Shown here: in pieces, positions 45,962 through 55,004 of the stretch
Numbering within the stretch: position 1 is the first letter of the stretch
Layout: each line of letters starts with the position of its first letter
DNA from: Polaribacter sp.
GTDB taxonomy: Bacteria > Bacteroidota > Bacteroidia > Flavobacteriales > Flavobacteriaceae
Assembly: GCA_029238315.1 (NCBI GenBank)
Contig: JAQWGI010000021.1
Span: forward strand, 1 to 64,000
Reading direction: 5' to 3'
DNA: 64,000 nt
The notes under the pieces: model-generated
The model's input: the letters and a program-made list of their open reading frames with translations, nothing else
The model's database searches: none
What the model was told of the DNA's origin: nothing
Position numbers and translations under genes: made by a program

Positions 45962-46432
45962 ATTTCACAAAGTTGCACAAAGAATCACGGAGAAAAACAA
46001 AATGACTGAAAATGAAATATCAAATATCATTATCGGAAAATCAATTGAAGTTCACAGAATTCTTGGTCCAGGTTTATTAGAATCCACATACCAAGAATGC
46101 TTATATTATGAATTAAAAAACGAAGGCTTAAAGGTTGAAAAAGAAAAAGTCTTACCAATTTTTTATAAAGATATTAAATTAAATCATGGTTATAGAATTG
46201 ATTTATTGGTCGAAAACAAAGTAGTTATTGAACTGAAAACTGTTGAGTTTTTAACAGGTGTTCATTCTGCGCAAATATTAACATATATGAAATTAGGAGA
46301 TTACCACTTAGGTTTATTACTTAATTTTCATGTCAAATTACTTAAAGAAGCAATCAAAAGATTTATCTTGTAAAAACTTTGTGTACCTCTGAGATCCTTT
46401 GTGAATCTTAGCGCAACAAACAATTAAGAATT
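45962..46432. repeat. Inverted CACAAAG-type flanks of the GxxExxY gene
   Basis: Left flank TTTCACAAAGTTGCACAAAG then AATCACGGAG (about 45962-45992). Right flank, read on the minus strand, gives GATTCACAAAGGATCTCAGAG then GTACACAAAG (about 46375-46416). The two flanks are imperfect inverted copies rich in CACAAAG and CAGAG, enclosing a single short gene. This resembles a small insertion cassette; no transposase is present. Confidence 0.5.
46002..46373 (+). CDS. GxxExxY protein
   Basis: A 123-residue protein with the name motif GPGLLESTY (about 22-30) and the PD-(D/E)XK-like core HGYRIDLLVENKVVIELK, in which D and ExK fit a nuclease metal site. The family is widespread as single genes in Bacteroidota and is of unknown function. 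Here it splits two subunit genes of one enzyme and has repeat-rich flanks, so it looks inserted. It is in frame and apparently intact. Confidence 0.88.
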   Translation: MTENEISNIIIGKSIEVHRILGPGLLESTYQECLYYELKNEGLKVEKEKVLPIFYKDIKLNHGYRIDLLVENKVVIELKTVEFLTGVHSAQILTYMKLGDYHLGLLLNFHVKLLKEAIKRFIL

Positions 46433-49147
46433 ATGAAAGCATACATTAACAATATTGGTTACGAATTTAATTCTGGAGAAACCATTTTAGATTTTGTAAG
46501 AAGAATTGAAAGCAATAAAGAGGCAATTCCTACGATGTGTCAAGATGATCGTTTAGAAAATTTTGGTTCTTGTAGAGTTTGTTCTGTAGAAGTTGCTCGC
46601 GAAAAAGATGGACCAACAAGAACAATGGCTTCTTGTCATACGCCAATTGGCGAAGGTTTATACATTTATCATAATACAGATAAAATGAAACGTCTTCGTA
46701 AAAATATTGTGGAATTAGTCTTAACTGATTATCCGTCTGATAAAGTTTTTCCACCAGAGCATAAAAAAGCAACTCCATTTCAAGAAACGATTGCTCAAAT
46801 CGGAATTCCAAACATTCGTTACCCAGAAGGTGCTAATCATTTAAATATTGAAAAAGATAGCGCGCATCCATATATAAAATCAGATTTATCTCAATGTATC
46901 AATTGTTTTCGTTGTGTTAGAGCATGTGAAGAAATTCAGGGAGAAATGATTTTAGGAATGTCTGGTCGTGGTTTTGCCACTAATATTATAAAAGGGTTTG
47001 ACACCTCTTTTGATGAATCTGCGTGTGTTTCCTGTGGTGCTTGTGTGCAAACTTGCCCAACGGAAGCTTTAACAGATAAATACGAAACCAAAACCTTAAT
47101 TGCTGATAAAACGGTAAGAACTACATGTACATATTGTGGCGTTGGTTGCCAGTTAGAAGTTTCTGTAATTGATGGAAATATCAAAGGAATTCAAGCTCCA
47201 GAAAATGCCGAAGTAAATGAAGGCCATACCTGTTTAAAAGGTAGATTTGCTTTTGAGTTTTACAATCATCCAGAGCGTTTACGTGAGCCAATGATTAAGA
47301 AAAACGGAAAGTTTGAAGAAGTTTCATGGGATGAAGCTTACGATTTTATCACAGCAAAATTGTTAGATATTAAAAATAAATATGGCGCTGATTCAATTGG
47401 AGGAATTTCATCATCTAGAGCAACAAATGAAGAAAATTATTTAATGCAAAAAATGATTCGAGTTGCTGTAGGTACAAATAATATTGACGGTTGTGCACGT
47501 GTATGCCACGCTCCTACGGCTTTCGGAATGCAACAATCTTTTGGAACTGGAGCTGCAACAAATTCAGTAGAAGATTTAAAACAAACAGATGCTGTTTTCT
47601 TATTTGGAGCAAATCCTATAAAAGGGCATCCTGTTACTGGAGCAAAAATTAAGCAAGTTTTTATGAAAGGTGTTACCTCGATTGTTGTAGATCCAATCAA
47701 AACAAAATTAGCAGAATTAGCTTCGTACCATTTGCAGATTAGACCAGGTACAAATGTTGCAATTTTAAATATGCTTTGTCATTATATTATCACGGATAAT
47801 TTAGTGGATGAAAATTTCATCAAAAATCATACTGAAAAATATGAGGAATTTAAAAATCATGTTGCAAATTTAAACATGGACGAACTTTCTGTATTAACTG
47901 GAGTTGATAAAGAATTGGTTAAAAAAGCAGCTTTTGCATATGCAACAGCAGACAGCGCTATGGAATTTCATGGTTTAGGTGTTACAGAACATTTTCAGGG
48001 AAGTAAAACGGTAATGTTGCTTTCTAATTTAGCAATGATGACAGGAAATATTGGTAGAAATGGCGTTGGGTTGAATCCACTTCGCGGACAAAATAACGTC
48101 CAAGGAGCTGCTGATATGGGAGTACAACCACATCAGGGAGCTGGATATTTAGACATCAATAAACCAGAAATACAACAATATTATGCAGCTAAATATGGTG
48201 TAGAAAAAATGCCAGAACGAGAAGGCTATAAAATTCCACAAATGCTAGATGCAGCAATAGACGGAAAGCTAAAGGCTTTGTACATAATGGGTGAAGATAC
48301 TATTATGACAGATCCAAACACCAATCATAGTATTAAAGCTTTTGAAAATCTAGAATTAATTGTTGTGCAAGAATTGTTTATGACTGCAACTACAGAAATG
48401 GCAGATGTTGTGTTGCCGGCATCATCTTATTTTGAAAAAAGCGGAACATTTACAAACGGAGAACGACGTGTACAACGAGTAAATAAAGTAGTTGAACCCA
48501 TTGGAAACACAAAACCTGATGGTCAAATTATTATTGACATTATGGATCGATTGGGTTATCAACAACCAACAGGTTTAACATACAACGCAGCAAGTGTTAT
48601 AGAAGAAATTGCTGATGTGATTCCTTTTATGAAAGGACTTTCTTGGGATCGTTTAGGAGAAAATGGATTGCAATGGCCCATAAATGAGAATGGAACCGAT
48701 ACAAAAATGTTGCATGTTGATGGCGCATTTAAAAAAGGAATCGGAACATTTCATCATTTCGATTTTGAAGAATCTCCTGAAATTGTATCACACGGAAGAA
48801 AATTTCCTTTTATTTTAACTACTGGACGTGAATTAGAACATTACAATTCTGGTACAATGACAAGAAGAACAGATAACCAGAAAATAGTATCAAAAGATGT
48901 ACTGGAAGTGCATCCAAAAGATGCAATCAAAAAAGGAATTCAAGATCTTGAAATCGTCCGTATTTTCTCTGACCGTGGAAGTGTAAATATTCCAATTAAA
49001 TATTCTAAGAATGTAAAACGTGGTGTGTTAAGAACTACTTTTCATCAACCAGAAGTTTTTATTAATATTATTACTGGAAGCGTTGGTGATAAAGAAACCA
49101 TGACACCAGAATACAAAGTTGTAGCAGTAGATTTTGAGCGAATTTAA
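46433..49147 (+). CDS. fdhA: Formate dehydrogenase alpha subunit (cysteine type)
   Basis: A 904-residue molybdo- or tungstoenzyme oxidising formate to CO2. Order: a plant-type [2Fe-2S] domain (C36, C47, C50, C68), two [4Fe-4S] ferredoxin motifs (CINCFRCVRAC and CVSCGACVQTC), a further cluster-binding TTCTYCGVGC, then the bis-MGD domain and a C-terminal dinucleotide-binding domain (FILTTGRELEHYNSGTMTRR). The metal ligand is Cys, in DGCARVCHAP, where others have selenocysteine. The N-terminal chain resembles soluble NAD-dependent enzymes and fits the NuoE/F-like partner. The gene overlaps fdhD by 14 nt. Confidence 0.92.
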   Translation: MKAYINNIGYEFNSGETILDFVRRIESNKEAIPTMCQDDRLENFGSCRVCSVEVAREKDGPTRTMASCHTPIGEGLYIYHNTDKMKRLRKNIVELVLTDYPSDKVFPPEHKKATPFQETIAQIGIPNIRYPEGANHLNIEKDSAHPYIKSDLSQCINCFRCVRACEEIQGEMILGMSGRGFATNIIKGFDTSFDESACVSCGACVQTCPTEALTDKYETKTLIADKTVRTTCTYCGVGCQLEVSVIDGNIKGIQAPENAEVNEGHTCLKGRFAFEFYNHPERLREPMIKKNGKFEEVSWDEAYDFITAKLLDIKNKYGADSIGGISSSRATNEENYLMQKMIRVAVGTNNIDGCARVCHAPTAFGMQQSFGTGAATNSVEDLKQTDAVFLFGANPIKGHPVTGAKIKQVFMKGVTSIVVDPIKTKLAELASYHLQIRPGTNVAILNMLCHYIITDNLVDENFIKNHTEKYEEFKNHVANLNMDELSVLTGVDKELVKKAAFAYATADSAMEFHGLGVTEHFQGSKTVMLLSNLAMMTGNIGRNGVGLNPLRGQNNVQGAADMGVQPHQGAGYLDINKPEIQQYYAAKYGVEKMPEREGYKIPQMLDAAIDGKLKALYIMGEDTIMTDPNTNHSIKAFENLELIVVQELFMTATTEMADVVLPASSYFEKSGTFTNGERRVQRVNKVVEPIGNTKPDGQIIIDIMDRLGYQQPTGLTYNAASVIEEIADVIPFMKGLSWDRLGENGLQWPINENGTDTKMLHVDGAFKKGIGTFHHFDFEESPEIVSHGRKFPFILTTGRELEHYNSGTMTRRTDNQKIVSKDVLEVHPKDAIKKGIQDLEIVRIFSDRGSVNIPIKYSKNVKRGVLRTTFHQPEVFINIITGSVGDKETMTPEYKVVAVDFERI

Positions 49148-49958
49148 TTTAACAAATAAATTGTTTTTCAACTATGATGGAATTCTAGTTGTAAACGAAA
49201 AACAAGCTAAAGTTTCTGACGGAATTGTTGTTGAAGCAGCATTGCAAATTAACATCAATAACAAATCGTATACGGTTGTCATGAGAACTCCTGGAAACGA
49301 TTTTGAATTGATTAGAGGTTTATTGTATGCAGAAGATATTTATAAAGTAAAAGAGAATCTATCTTTTGAAATAATAGAAGAAAAAAGAAACGGATTTTCA
49401 ATTATCAATTGCAACATTCCAAAAGAAAAACTAGGAAAAGGTTATTTAAACAAACGAACCTTGCTGTCCGTTTCTTCGTGTGGTATTTGCGGAAAACAAG
49501 ATTTAAATGACATTGAGTTAAAAGGAAAGGCTTTAAAAACAAACGAATCTTTTTCTTCAAATAAAATTAAAGAGATGTCTTTAGAAATGACCGAACTACA
49601 AAAGGTCTTTAAAGAAACTGGTGGAAGCCATGCCGCAGCAATTTTTGATAAAAACTACCACCTAATTTCTTTAAGAGAAGATATTGGACGTCATAATGCA
49701 GTAGATAAGGTTATTGGAGATGTAATCAATCAGCAAAAACTAAACAACAGTTATTGCATGTTAGTAAGTGGTAGGGTTTCTTATGAAATTGTATCAAAAG
49801 CCTTTTTTGCTAAAATCGGAATTATTGTTGCCGTATCTGCTTGCTCGAGTTTAGCAATTGATTATGCAAAAGAATTCGGAATTTGTCTAATTGGTTTTAG
49901 CAGAACAAATAAAATGACTATTTATGCAAACCCAAAAAAGATTAACGAATTAAAATGA
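49134..49958 (+). CDS. fdhD: Formate dehydrogenase sulfurtransferase FdhD
   Basis: A 274-residue accessory protein that passes sulfur to the molybdenum cofactor of formate dehydrogenase. The catalytic C-x-x-C loop is in SSCGICGKQ. The family features MRTPGNDFELIRGLLYAE, GGSHAAAIFD and REDIGRHNAVDKVIG are all intact. The start is TTG 49134, inside fdhA, consistent with coupling. Its stop overlaps the next start (ATGA). Confidence 0.93.
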   Translation: MSEFNLTNKLFFNYDGILVVNEKQAKVSDGIVVEAALQININNKSYTVVMRTPGNDFELIRGLLYAEDIYKVKENLSFEIIEEKRNGFSIINCNIPKEKLGKGYLNKRTLLSVSSCGICGKQDLNDIELKGKALKTNESFSSNKIKEMSLEMTELQKVFKETGGSHAAAIFDKNYHLISLREDIGRHNAVDKVIGDVINQQKLNNSYCMLVSGRVSYEIVSKAFFAKIGIIVAVSACSSLAIDYAKEFGICLIGFSRTNKMTIYANPKKINELK

Positions 49959-51502
49959 GAAAGATAGTTGCATTCTTAATAATCTACACGTTTTCACTAA
50001 CTATTTATGCTCAAGTAAACGAAAAAGTTCCAAAAAAACGTTTACAAAATGGCTTTGCTTCCATGGATTATATTTCGATAAAAATGCCAAATGATATTTA
50101 TGGAAATCCTGAAGTAAACATGGGCTTAACAGGAATTCATTACAACCTATTTATAAACAAATCTGTATATACAGGTCTAGGTTTTTATGGATCGGTTAAT
50201 GGTAAACGTGGTGGCCTTTTTACATTAGGTGTTAATCTTGGAATTAAAAAACAATTTGCAAATAATATTTTTTTTGATACTGGCTTTCATTTTGGAGGTG
50301 GCGGTGGAGCTGCTGCACCAGATGGAGGTGGCGCAATGTTTTTACCACACATAAACATTGGATATCGATTTAAAAATTTCTCTACAACTTTTGGCTACAG
50401 TAATATGAACTTTTTTGATAAAGGAAATATTACAAGTGATCAAATTAGAGTTGGTATCCAAATTCCGTTATCATACAACTATGCAGCCTTTAAGTACAAA
50501 GAAAAATTATTTCATGTAGCAGCATTAAAAAACACTGAGTGGAATCTATTTTCTAAACAAATTTCAGTGAAACTTTATGTAGATAACTTAAGACCTTATG
50601 GAGATTCTCAATTAACGAATTTTAGCTCGTTAAGAGGAAAAACAATTCATCTAGCAGGGATTGAAATTGCCTCTTATTTTACTGATAATTGGTTTGTGTA
50701 TTTTAGAGCAGATGGCGCTTTTCATGGAATTCCTGGAGGGTATATGGATTTATTTTTAGGTGTTGGACACCGTTTTTCTATGAATAAGAACAATACAAAC
50801 ATTCTAACCAAATTTGCAATAGGAGCAGGTGGCGGTGGTGGTGTAGATAGCGGTGGCGGATTTTTTATATATCCAGATATTGCAATAGAACAAAGATTAT
50901 TTAACGATGTGTATGTATCAATAAATAAAGGCTATTTATTAAATCCAAATCAACATTTTACAAGTTCTACATTTGGTTTTGGGTTAAAATACTATACAAA
51001 TCAACAAGGAATCAAAAAGAAAAATAACAAGTACTATAATGCTTCGAAATTTAAAGGCATAGAAATATTTATTGGACAAGAAATGTATATCAATGCAAAA
51101 AGAGTTTCAAATTCAACAGAACATCTGCATCAAATTGCATTACAAATGAATTTCTTTCTAAACAAACACATTTATATTGCAGGACATACTTCTTTTGCAG
51201 ATTTTGGAAATGCTGGTGCTTATGCAGAAGGAATAGTGGGTATAGGTTACCAAACAAAACCTTTTTTTAATAATAAAGTAGAAGTTTTTGGACAGTTTTT
51301 GGCTGGTGCAGCTGGTGGAGGTGGAATTAGTACTGGACAAGGATTAATTTTAAAACCAAGTATTGGTTTTAACTATATGCTTAACAACAAACTAAGTTTT
51401 AAAACTTCAGTTGGTAAAGTTAAAGCAAGAGGAGGAGATTTAAATAGCACCAGTTTAAATATTGGATTAAATTATAGAATTAGCTTTTTAACAGCTAATT
51501 AA
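49955..51502 (+). CDS. Predicted outer-membrane protein with three tandem beta repeats
   Basis: A 515-residue protein with a signal peptide (1-20, ending TIYAQ). Three tandem units of 110-120 residues share an order: a G-x-x-F/Y first strand, several aromatic-rich strands, then a Gly-rich loop (HFGGGGGAAAPDGGGA 113-127; IGAGGGGGVDSGGG 289-302; AGAAGGGGIST 450-460) and closing strands (INIGYRF, DIAIEQRLF, SIGFNYML). Alternating strands and terminal aromatic residues point to outer-membrane barrels. No named family is recognised. The ATG overlaps the fdhD stop, so it is tied to the formate operon. Confidence 0.7.
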   Translation: MRKIVAFLIIYTFSLTIYAQVNEKVPKKRLQNGFASMDYISIKMPNDIYGNPEVNMGLTGIHYNLFINKSVYTGLGFYGSVNGKRGGLFTLGVNLGIKKQFANNIFFDTGFHFGGGGGAAAPDGGGAMFLPHINIGYRFKNFSTTFGYSNMNFFDKGNITSDQIRVGIQIPLSYNYAAFKYKEKLFHVAALKNTEWNLFSKQISVKLYVDNLRPYGDSQLTNFSSLRGKTIHLAGIEIASYFTDNWFVYFRADGAFHGIPGGYMDLFLGVGHRFSMNKNNTNILTKFAIGAGGGGGVDSGGGFFIYPDIAIEQRLFNDVYVSINKGYLLNPNQHFTSSTFGFGLKYYTNQQGIKKKNNKYYNASKFKGIEIFIGQEMYINAKRVSNSTEHLHQIALQMNFFLNKHIYIAGHTSFADFGNAGAYAEGIVGIGYQTKPFFNNKVEVFGQFLAGAAGGGGISTGQGLILKPSIGFNYMLNNKLSFKTSVGKVKARGGDLNSTSLNIGLNYRISFLTAN

Positions 51503-51579
51503 CAATGAAAAGTTACTCCTAAAAAAGTAAAATTTTTATATTTATAGATTCTAAAAACTAATCGAAAACATCAACTATC

Positions 51580-52893
51580 ATGAAAAACTTAAAACTTTTA
51601 GCAGCCACACTGCTATTAATTGTTTCTTGTAAAACAGAAACTAAAAAAGAAGACGTTACAAAAGATGCTGAATTACTAGCAAAAGCTAAAGGAATTCACG
51701 AAAGAGTAATGACATTAGACACACATAATGACATTAACGTAAATAATTTTACCGATAACAGAAACTATAAAGAAGATCTAGGAAATCAAGTAAACCTTCC
51801 AAAAATGATTGAAGGTGGCTTAGATGTTTCTTGGTTTATCGTATATACAGGTCAGGGAGAATTAACAGATAAAGGTTTTGATAATGCTTATAAAAATGCG
51901 ATTGCTAAATTTGATGCAATTCATAAATTAACTAAAGAGATTGCTCCAGATCAAATTGAGCTAGCCGTTACTTCTGAAGATGCCAGAAGAATTTATGCGT
52001 CTGGAAAAAAAGTTGCAATGATTGGTATTGAAAATGGATATCCTGTTGGAAAAGACATTAATAGAGTTAAAGAATTTTATGATTTAGGAGCAAGATATAT
52101 GTCTTTATCTCATAATGGGCATAGCCAACTTTGTGACTCTAATACTGGTGAAAAAGATGATCAATGGTTGCATAACGGTGTAAGTTCTTTAGGGAAAGAA
52201 GTGATTAAAGAGATGAATAAATGGGGAATTATGATTGACGTTTCTCACCCTTCTAAAAAGTCTATGCAAGACATGATTGAATTAACAAAAGCACCAATTA
52301 TTGCTTCTCACTCTTCAGCAAGAGCAATGTGTAATCATAGTAGAAATTTAGATGATGAGCAATTAGATTGGATTAAAGAAAACGGTGGTGTAGTTCAAAC
52401 TGTTGCTTTTAATTCTTACTTAAATACAGAAAAACACGCTGCTTATAATAAAGCTGCAACTGCTTTTATGGAGGAAATAGCAAAAGAACAAGGGTTTACA
52501 ATGATGTCTAGAGCAGATGCTAGAAAATTAGAAGCAGAGGCTCAAGAAAAGTACTATGCAGAGTATATGAAAATCAGAAAAACAGCGCAGGATAAAATGG
52601 CTGAAAGCCCTGAAAAATTTAGCCCTGTAAATGTTGCTGATTTTGTAGATCATATTGACTATATGGTAAATAAAATTGGACTTGACCATGTTGGAATTAG
52701 TTCTGACTTTGATGGTGGTGGCGGTGTTGATGGATGGAATGATGCATCAGAAACATTAAATGTAACTATAGAACTAGTTAAAAGAGGATATACAGAAGCA
52801 CAAATTGAGCAACTTTGGAGTGGTAACTTATTAAGAGTTTTAGATAAGGTTGCAGAAGTAGCAAAAGAAATACAAAAAGGAGAAAAGGCTTAA
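51580..52893 (+). CDS. Membrane dipeptidase (M19) lipoprotein
   Basis: A 437-residue zinc dipeptidase with a lipobox (Cys17 in LLIVSC), so it is membrane-anchored. Zinc and catalytic residues: DTHNDIN at the start of the barrel, Glu in IGIENGYPVG, His in SLSHNGHS, IDVSHPS and ASHSSARAMCNHSRN, and the C-terminal SDFDGGGGVDGW. Length is about 35 residues above bacterial norms because of a helical insert at 290-345. It would degrade dipeptides outside the cytoplasm. It ends at a shared terminator. Confidence 0.9.
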   Translation: MKNLKLLAATLLLIVSCKTETKKEDVTKDAELLAKAKGIHERVMTLDTHNDINVNNFTDNRNYKEDLGNQVNLPKMIEGGLDVSWFIVYTGQGELTDKGFDNAYKNAIAKFDAIHKLTKEIAPDQIELAVTSEDARRIYASGKKVAMIGIENGYPVGKDINRVKEFYDLGARYMSLSHNGHSQLCDSNTGEKDDQWLHNGVSSLGKEVIKEMNKWGIMIDVSHPSKKSMQDMIELTKAPIIASHSSARAMCNHSRNLDDEQLDWIKENGGVVQTVAFNSYLNTEKHAAYNKAATAFMEEIAKEQGFTMMSRADARKLEAEAQEKYYAEYMKIRKTAQDKMAESPEKFSPVNVADFVDHIDYMVNKIGLDHVGISSDFDGGGGVDGWNDASETLNVTIELVKRGYTEAQIEQLWSGNLLRVLDKVAEVAKEIQKGEKA

Positions 52894-52912
52894 AGGATTT
52901 CTCTTAAAATAT

Positions 52913-52948
52913 AAAAGCTCGTTTTTTTTATAAAACGAGCTTTTTTTT
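52913..52948. terminator. Bidirectional terminator
   Basis: AAAAGCTCGTTTT, loop TTTTAT, AAAACGAGCTTTT, then further T. On the minus strand the leading A-run gives a T-run too. It lies between the convergent dipeptidase gene and the polyamine operon and can end both. Confidence 0.9.
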
Positions 52949-52960
52949 ATGAATTATTAT

Positions 52961-53248
52961 TTAAAAATCGTTTTGATTTTCATCTATTTCAGTATCTAAA
53001 TCAAAATCATCAGAATCAAAAGAATCTTCATCATCTGCATAATCTTCCATGGTTTGCTCTAATTTTGAACTAATTTTTACTAAAAAAATAGCATCCTCTG
53101 TTTTTACCTCTACAGCTTTAATGGATTCTCCTTTTGCATTCTTAAAAGTTATAACATCAGAAAAACCATAGCCATCTGGATATTTCTCTACAAGTAAATC
53201 TAAAATATCTGTAGTTAGTTTAGCATAATCTATAATAATGCGTTTCAT
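52961..53248 (-). CDS. Small conserved protein with acidic tail
   Basis: A 95-residue soluble protein: an alpha/beta body (residues 1-60; YAKLTTDILDLLVEKYPDGYG, then EVKTEDAIFLVKIS) and a tail of almost only Asp/Glu/Ser/Phe (66-95). It follows the deoxyhypusine-synthase-like gene by 3 nt on the same strand, so it belongs to the polyamine operon. The family is not named to my knowledge. The acidic tail might bind polyamines or basic proteins, which is speculation. Confidence 0.72.
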   Translation of the reverse strand: MKRIIIDYAKLTTDILDLLVEKYPDGYGFSDVITFKNAKGESIKAVEVKTEDAIFLVKISSKLEQTMEDYADDEDSFDSDDFDLDTEIDENQNDF

Positions 53249-53251
53249 AAT

Positions 53252-54220
53252 TTACATTTTTAACAAGTAAGCAAATAGTAATGGTGCAACAATTGTTGCA
53301 TCACTTTCAATGATAAACTTAGGAGTATCAATATCTAATTTACCCCAAGTAATTTTTTCATTAGGTACTGCACCAGAATAAGAACCGTAACTTGTCGTTG
53401 AATCAGAAATTTGACAAAAATAGCTCCAAAAAGGTGTTTCTGGTTTTTCCATATCTTGATACAACATTGGTACAACACAGATAGGAAAATCACCTGCAAT
53501 ACCACCTCCTATTTGAAAAAAACCTACTCCATTATCAGAGTTTATCGTGTACCAATTTGCTAAATACCCCATGTATTCTATTCCAGATTTCATAGTAGAA
53601 GCTTTTAATTCTCCTTTCATCACATAAGAAGCAAAGATGTTTCCCATTGTAGAATCTTCCCAACCTGGAACGATAATTGGTAGATTTTTTTCTGCTGCGG
53701 CATACATCCAAGAATCTTTAATGTCAATTTCATAATACGCTTCTAAAACACCAGATAGTAAAAGTTTATACATAAATTCATGCGGAAAAAAACGTTCTTC
53801 ATTTTCTTCTGCATCTTTCCAGATTTTAAAAATATGTTTCTGTAAACGTCTAAAAGCCTCTTCTTCTGGTATACAAGTATCTGTAACTCGGTTTAAGCCT
53901 TTTAGCAACAGCTCCCACTCGTCTTGCGGAGTTAAATCGCGATAATTTGGCACTCTTTTATAATGAGAATGCGCCACTAAGTTCATAATATCTTCTTCTA
54001 AATTAGCTCCAGTACAAGAAATAATATGCACTTTATCTTGGCGTATTACTTCTGCAAAAATTTTACCTAATTCTGCCGTACTCATTGCTCCTGCAAGTGA
54101 AACTAACATTTTAGAACCTTTATTTAATTGTTCTTCGTATCCTTTAGCAGCATCTACCAAAGCAGCTGCATTAAAGTGTAAAAAGTATTTTTCTATAAAA
54201 TTTGTAATTGGTTTTTCCAT
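53252..54220 (-). CDS. Deoxyhypusine-synthase-like protein, probable homospermidine synthase
   Basis: A 322-residue member of the deoxyhypusine synthase family. NAD-binding segments are SCTGANLEEDIMNL and GGGIAGDFPICVVP; the catalytic Lys lies in EKITWGKLDID, equivalent to the essential Lys of the eukaryotic enzyme. Bacteria have no eIF5A to modify. Several bacterial homologues make homospermidine from putrescine, and homospermidine is a known major polyamine of flavobacteria. The location behind arginine decarboxylase and agmatinase supports this role. ATG 54220 (MEKPITNF) is preferred to ATG 54241, which would overlap the preceding gene. Confidence 0.83.
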   Translation of the reverse strand: MEKPITNFIEKYFLHFNAAALVDAAKGYEEQLNKGSKMLVSLAGAMSTAELGKIFAEVIRQDKVHIISCTGANLEEDIMNLVAHSHYKRVPNYRDLTPQDEWELLLKGLNRVTDTCIPEEEAFRRLQKHIFKIWKDAEENEERFFPHEFMYKLLLSGVLEAYYEIDIKDSWMYAAAEKNLPIIVPGWEDSTMGNIFASYVMKGELKASTMKSGIEYMGYLANWYTINSDNGVGFFQIGGGIAGDFPICVVPMLYQDMEKPETPFWSYFCQISDSTTSYGSYSGAVPNEKITWGKLDIDTPKFIIESDATIVAPLLFAYLLKM

Positions 54221-54233
54221 TTTTCTTTTTTTT

Positions 54234-54998
54234 TTAAACAAAAATCTGCACTACTTCAAAAAGGATTAAAATAATAATAATCCATTCTAACATACTGCTA
54301 TATCTGTGTTGTAAAATATCTTTAAATAACTCTAAATTTTCTTTAATAACGTTTATACTAAATTGCAATCCTTGATGCCTTTTTACAATGTCTAGTTCGT
54401 CTTTTAATTGATAATCTAACTTTGATAAATGTTCTTGAGACCAAGCCAAATCAGAAGAATCGAAAATGAATAAATTCTCTAAAATGCTATTTTTAAGATT
54501 CATCGTTTTTCCAATAAAAATGCGCATGTTTTTTTTAGACAATTTAATATTTCCTTTTTTCTCCAATTGATTTACATACAACAATGTTTTTTCGTGCAGT
54601 TCTGATGTTTTACGGACATAGTTTGTTAATGCTACAGATTGAGAAAGGTTTAGCATAATTATATGTGCAACATCTGGCGTTAATTCTGGTACTTTTATGG
54701 TACCAAAATCTACTTCTAATTCTGAGTTATCTACAATTGTAAAAACTTCTTCAGGAAATTCTTTGATGTCTTTCTTTATGGAGATAATATTCTTAAAAAC
54801 TTGCGTTAAAATACTAGTATTGCAATTCAGAAAAACAACACTTCCATAATCTTTCATATAAACGTAAGAATTTTCATCACATTTGTATAATAAAAATGTG
54901 TGTTCTCTTTTAATTAAAAAAAAATTAAAGTTATTTCTAAAAACCTTTAAATCAATTTGTTTCTCAAAGTGATATGCCGCAACTTTATACTCCATCAT
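54234..54998 (-). CDS. DUF155/RMD1 family protein
   Basis: A 254-residue protein of the RMD1/YagE-type DUF155 family. The N-terminal part is alpha/beta (FLLYKCDENSYVYMKDYGSVVF), the middle is helical (ALTNYVRKTSELHEKTLLYV, IKLSKKNMRIFIGKT), and the C terminus ends in HRYSSMLEWIIIILILFEV, a single membrane helix (about 237-252), as in mitochondrial relatives. The biochemical function is unknown. It lies between agmatinase and the deoxyhypusine-synthase-like gene with gaps of 6 and 13 nt, so it is firmly inside the polyamine operon. Confidence 0.82.
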   Translation of the reverse strand: MMEYKVAAYHFEKQIDLKVFRNNFNFFLIKREHTFLLYKCDENSYVYMKDYGSVVFLNCNTSILTQVFKNIISIKKDIKEFPEEVFTIVDNSELEVDFGTIKVPELTPDVAHIIMLNLSQSVALTNYVRKTSELHEKTLLYVNQLEKKGNIKLSKKNMRIFIGKTMNLKNSILENLFIFDSSDLAWSQEHLSKLDYQLKDELDIVKRHQGLQFSINVIKENLELFKDILQHRYSSMLEWIIIILILFEVVQIFV

Positions 54999-55004
54999 TA
55001 AAAA

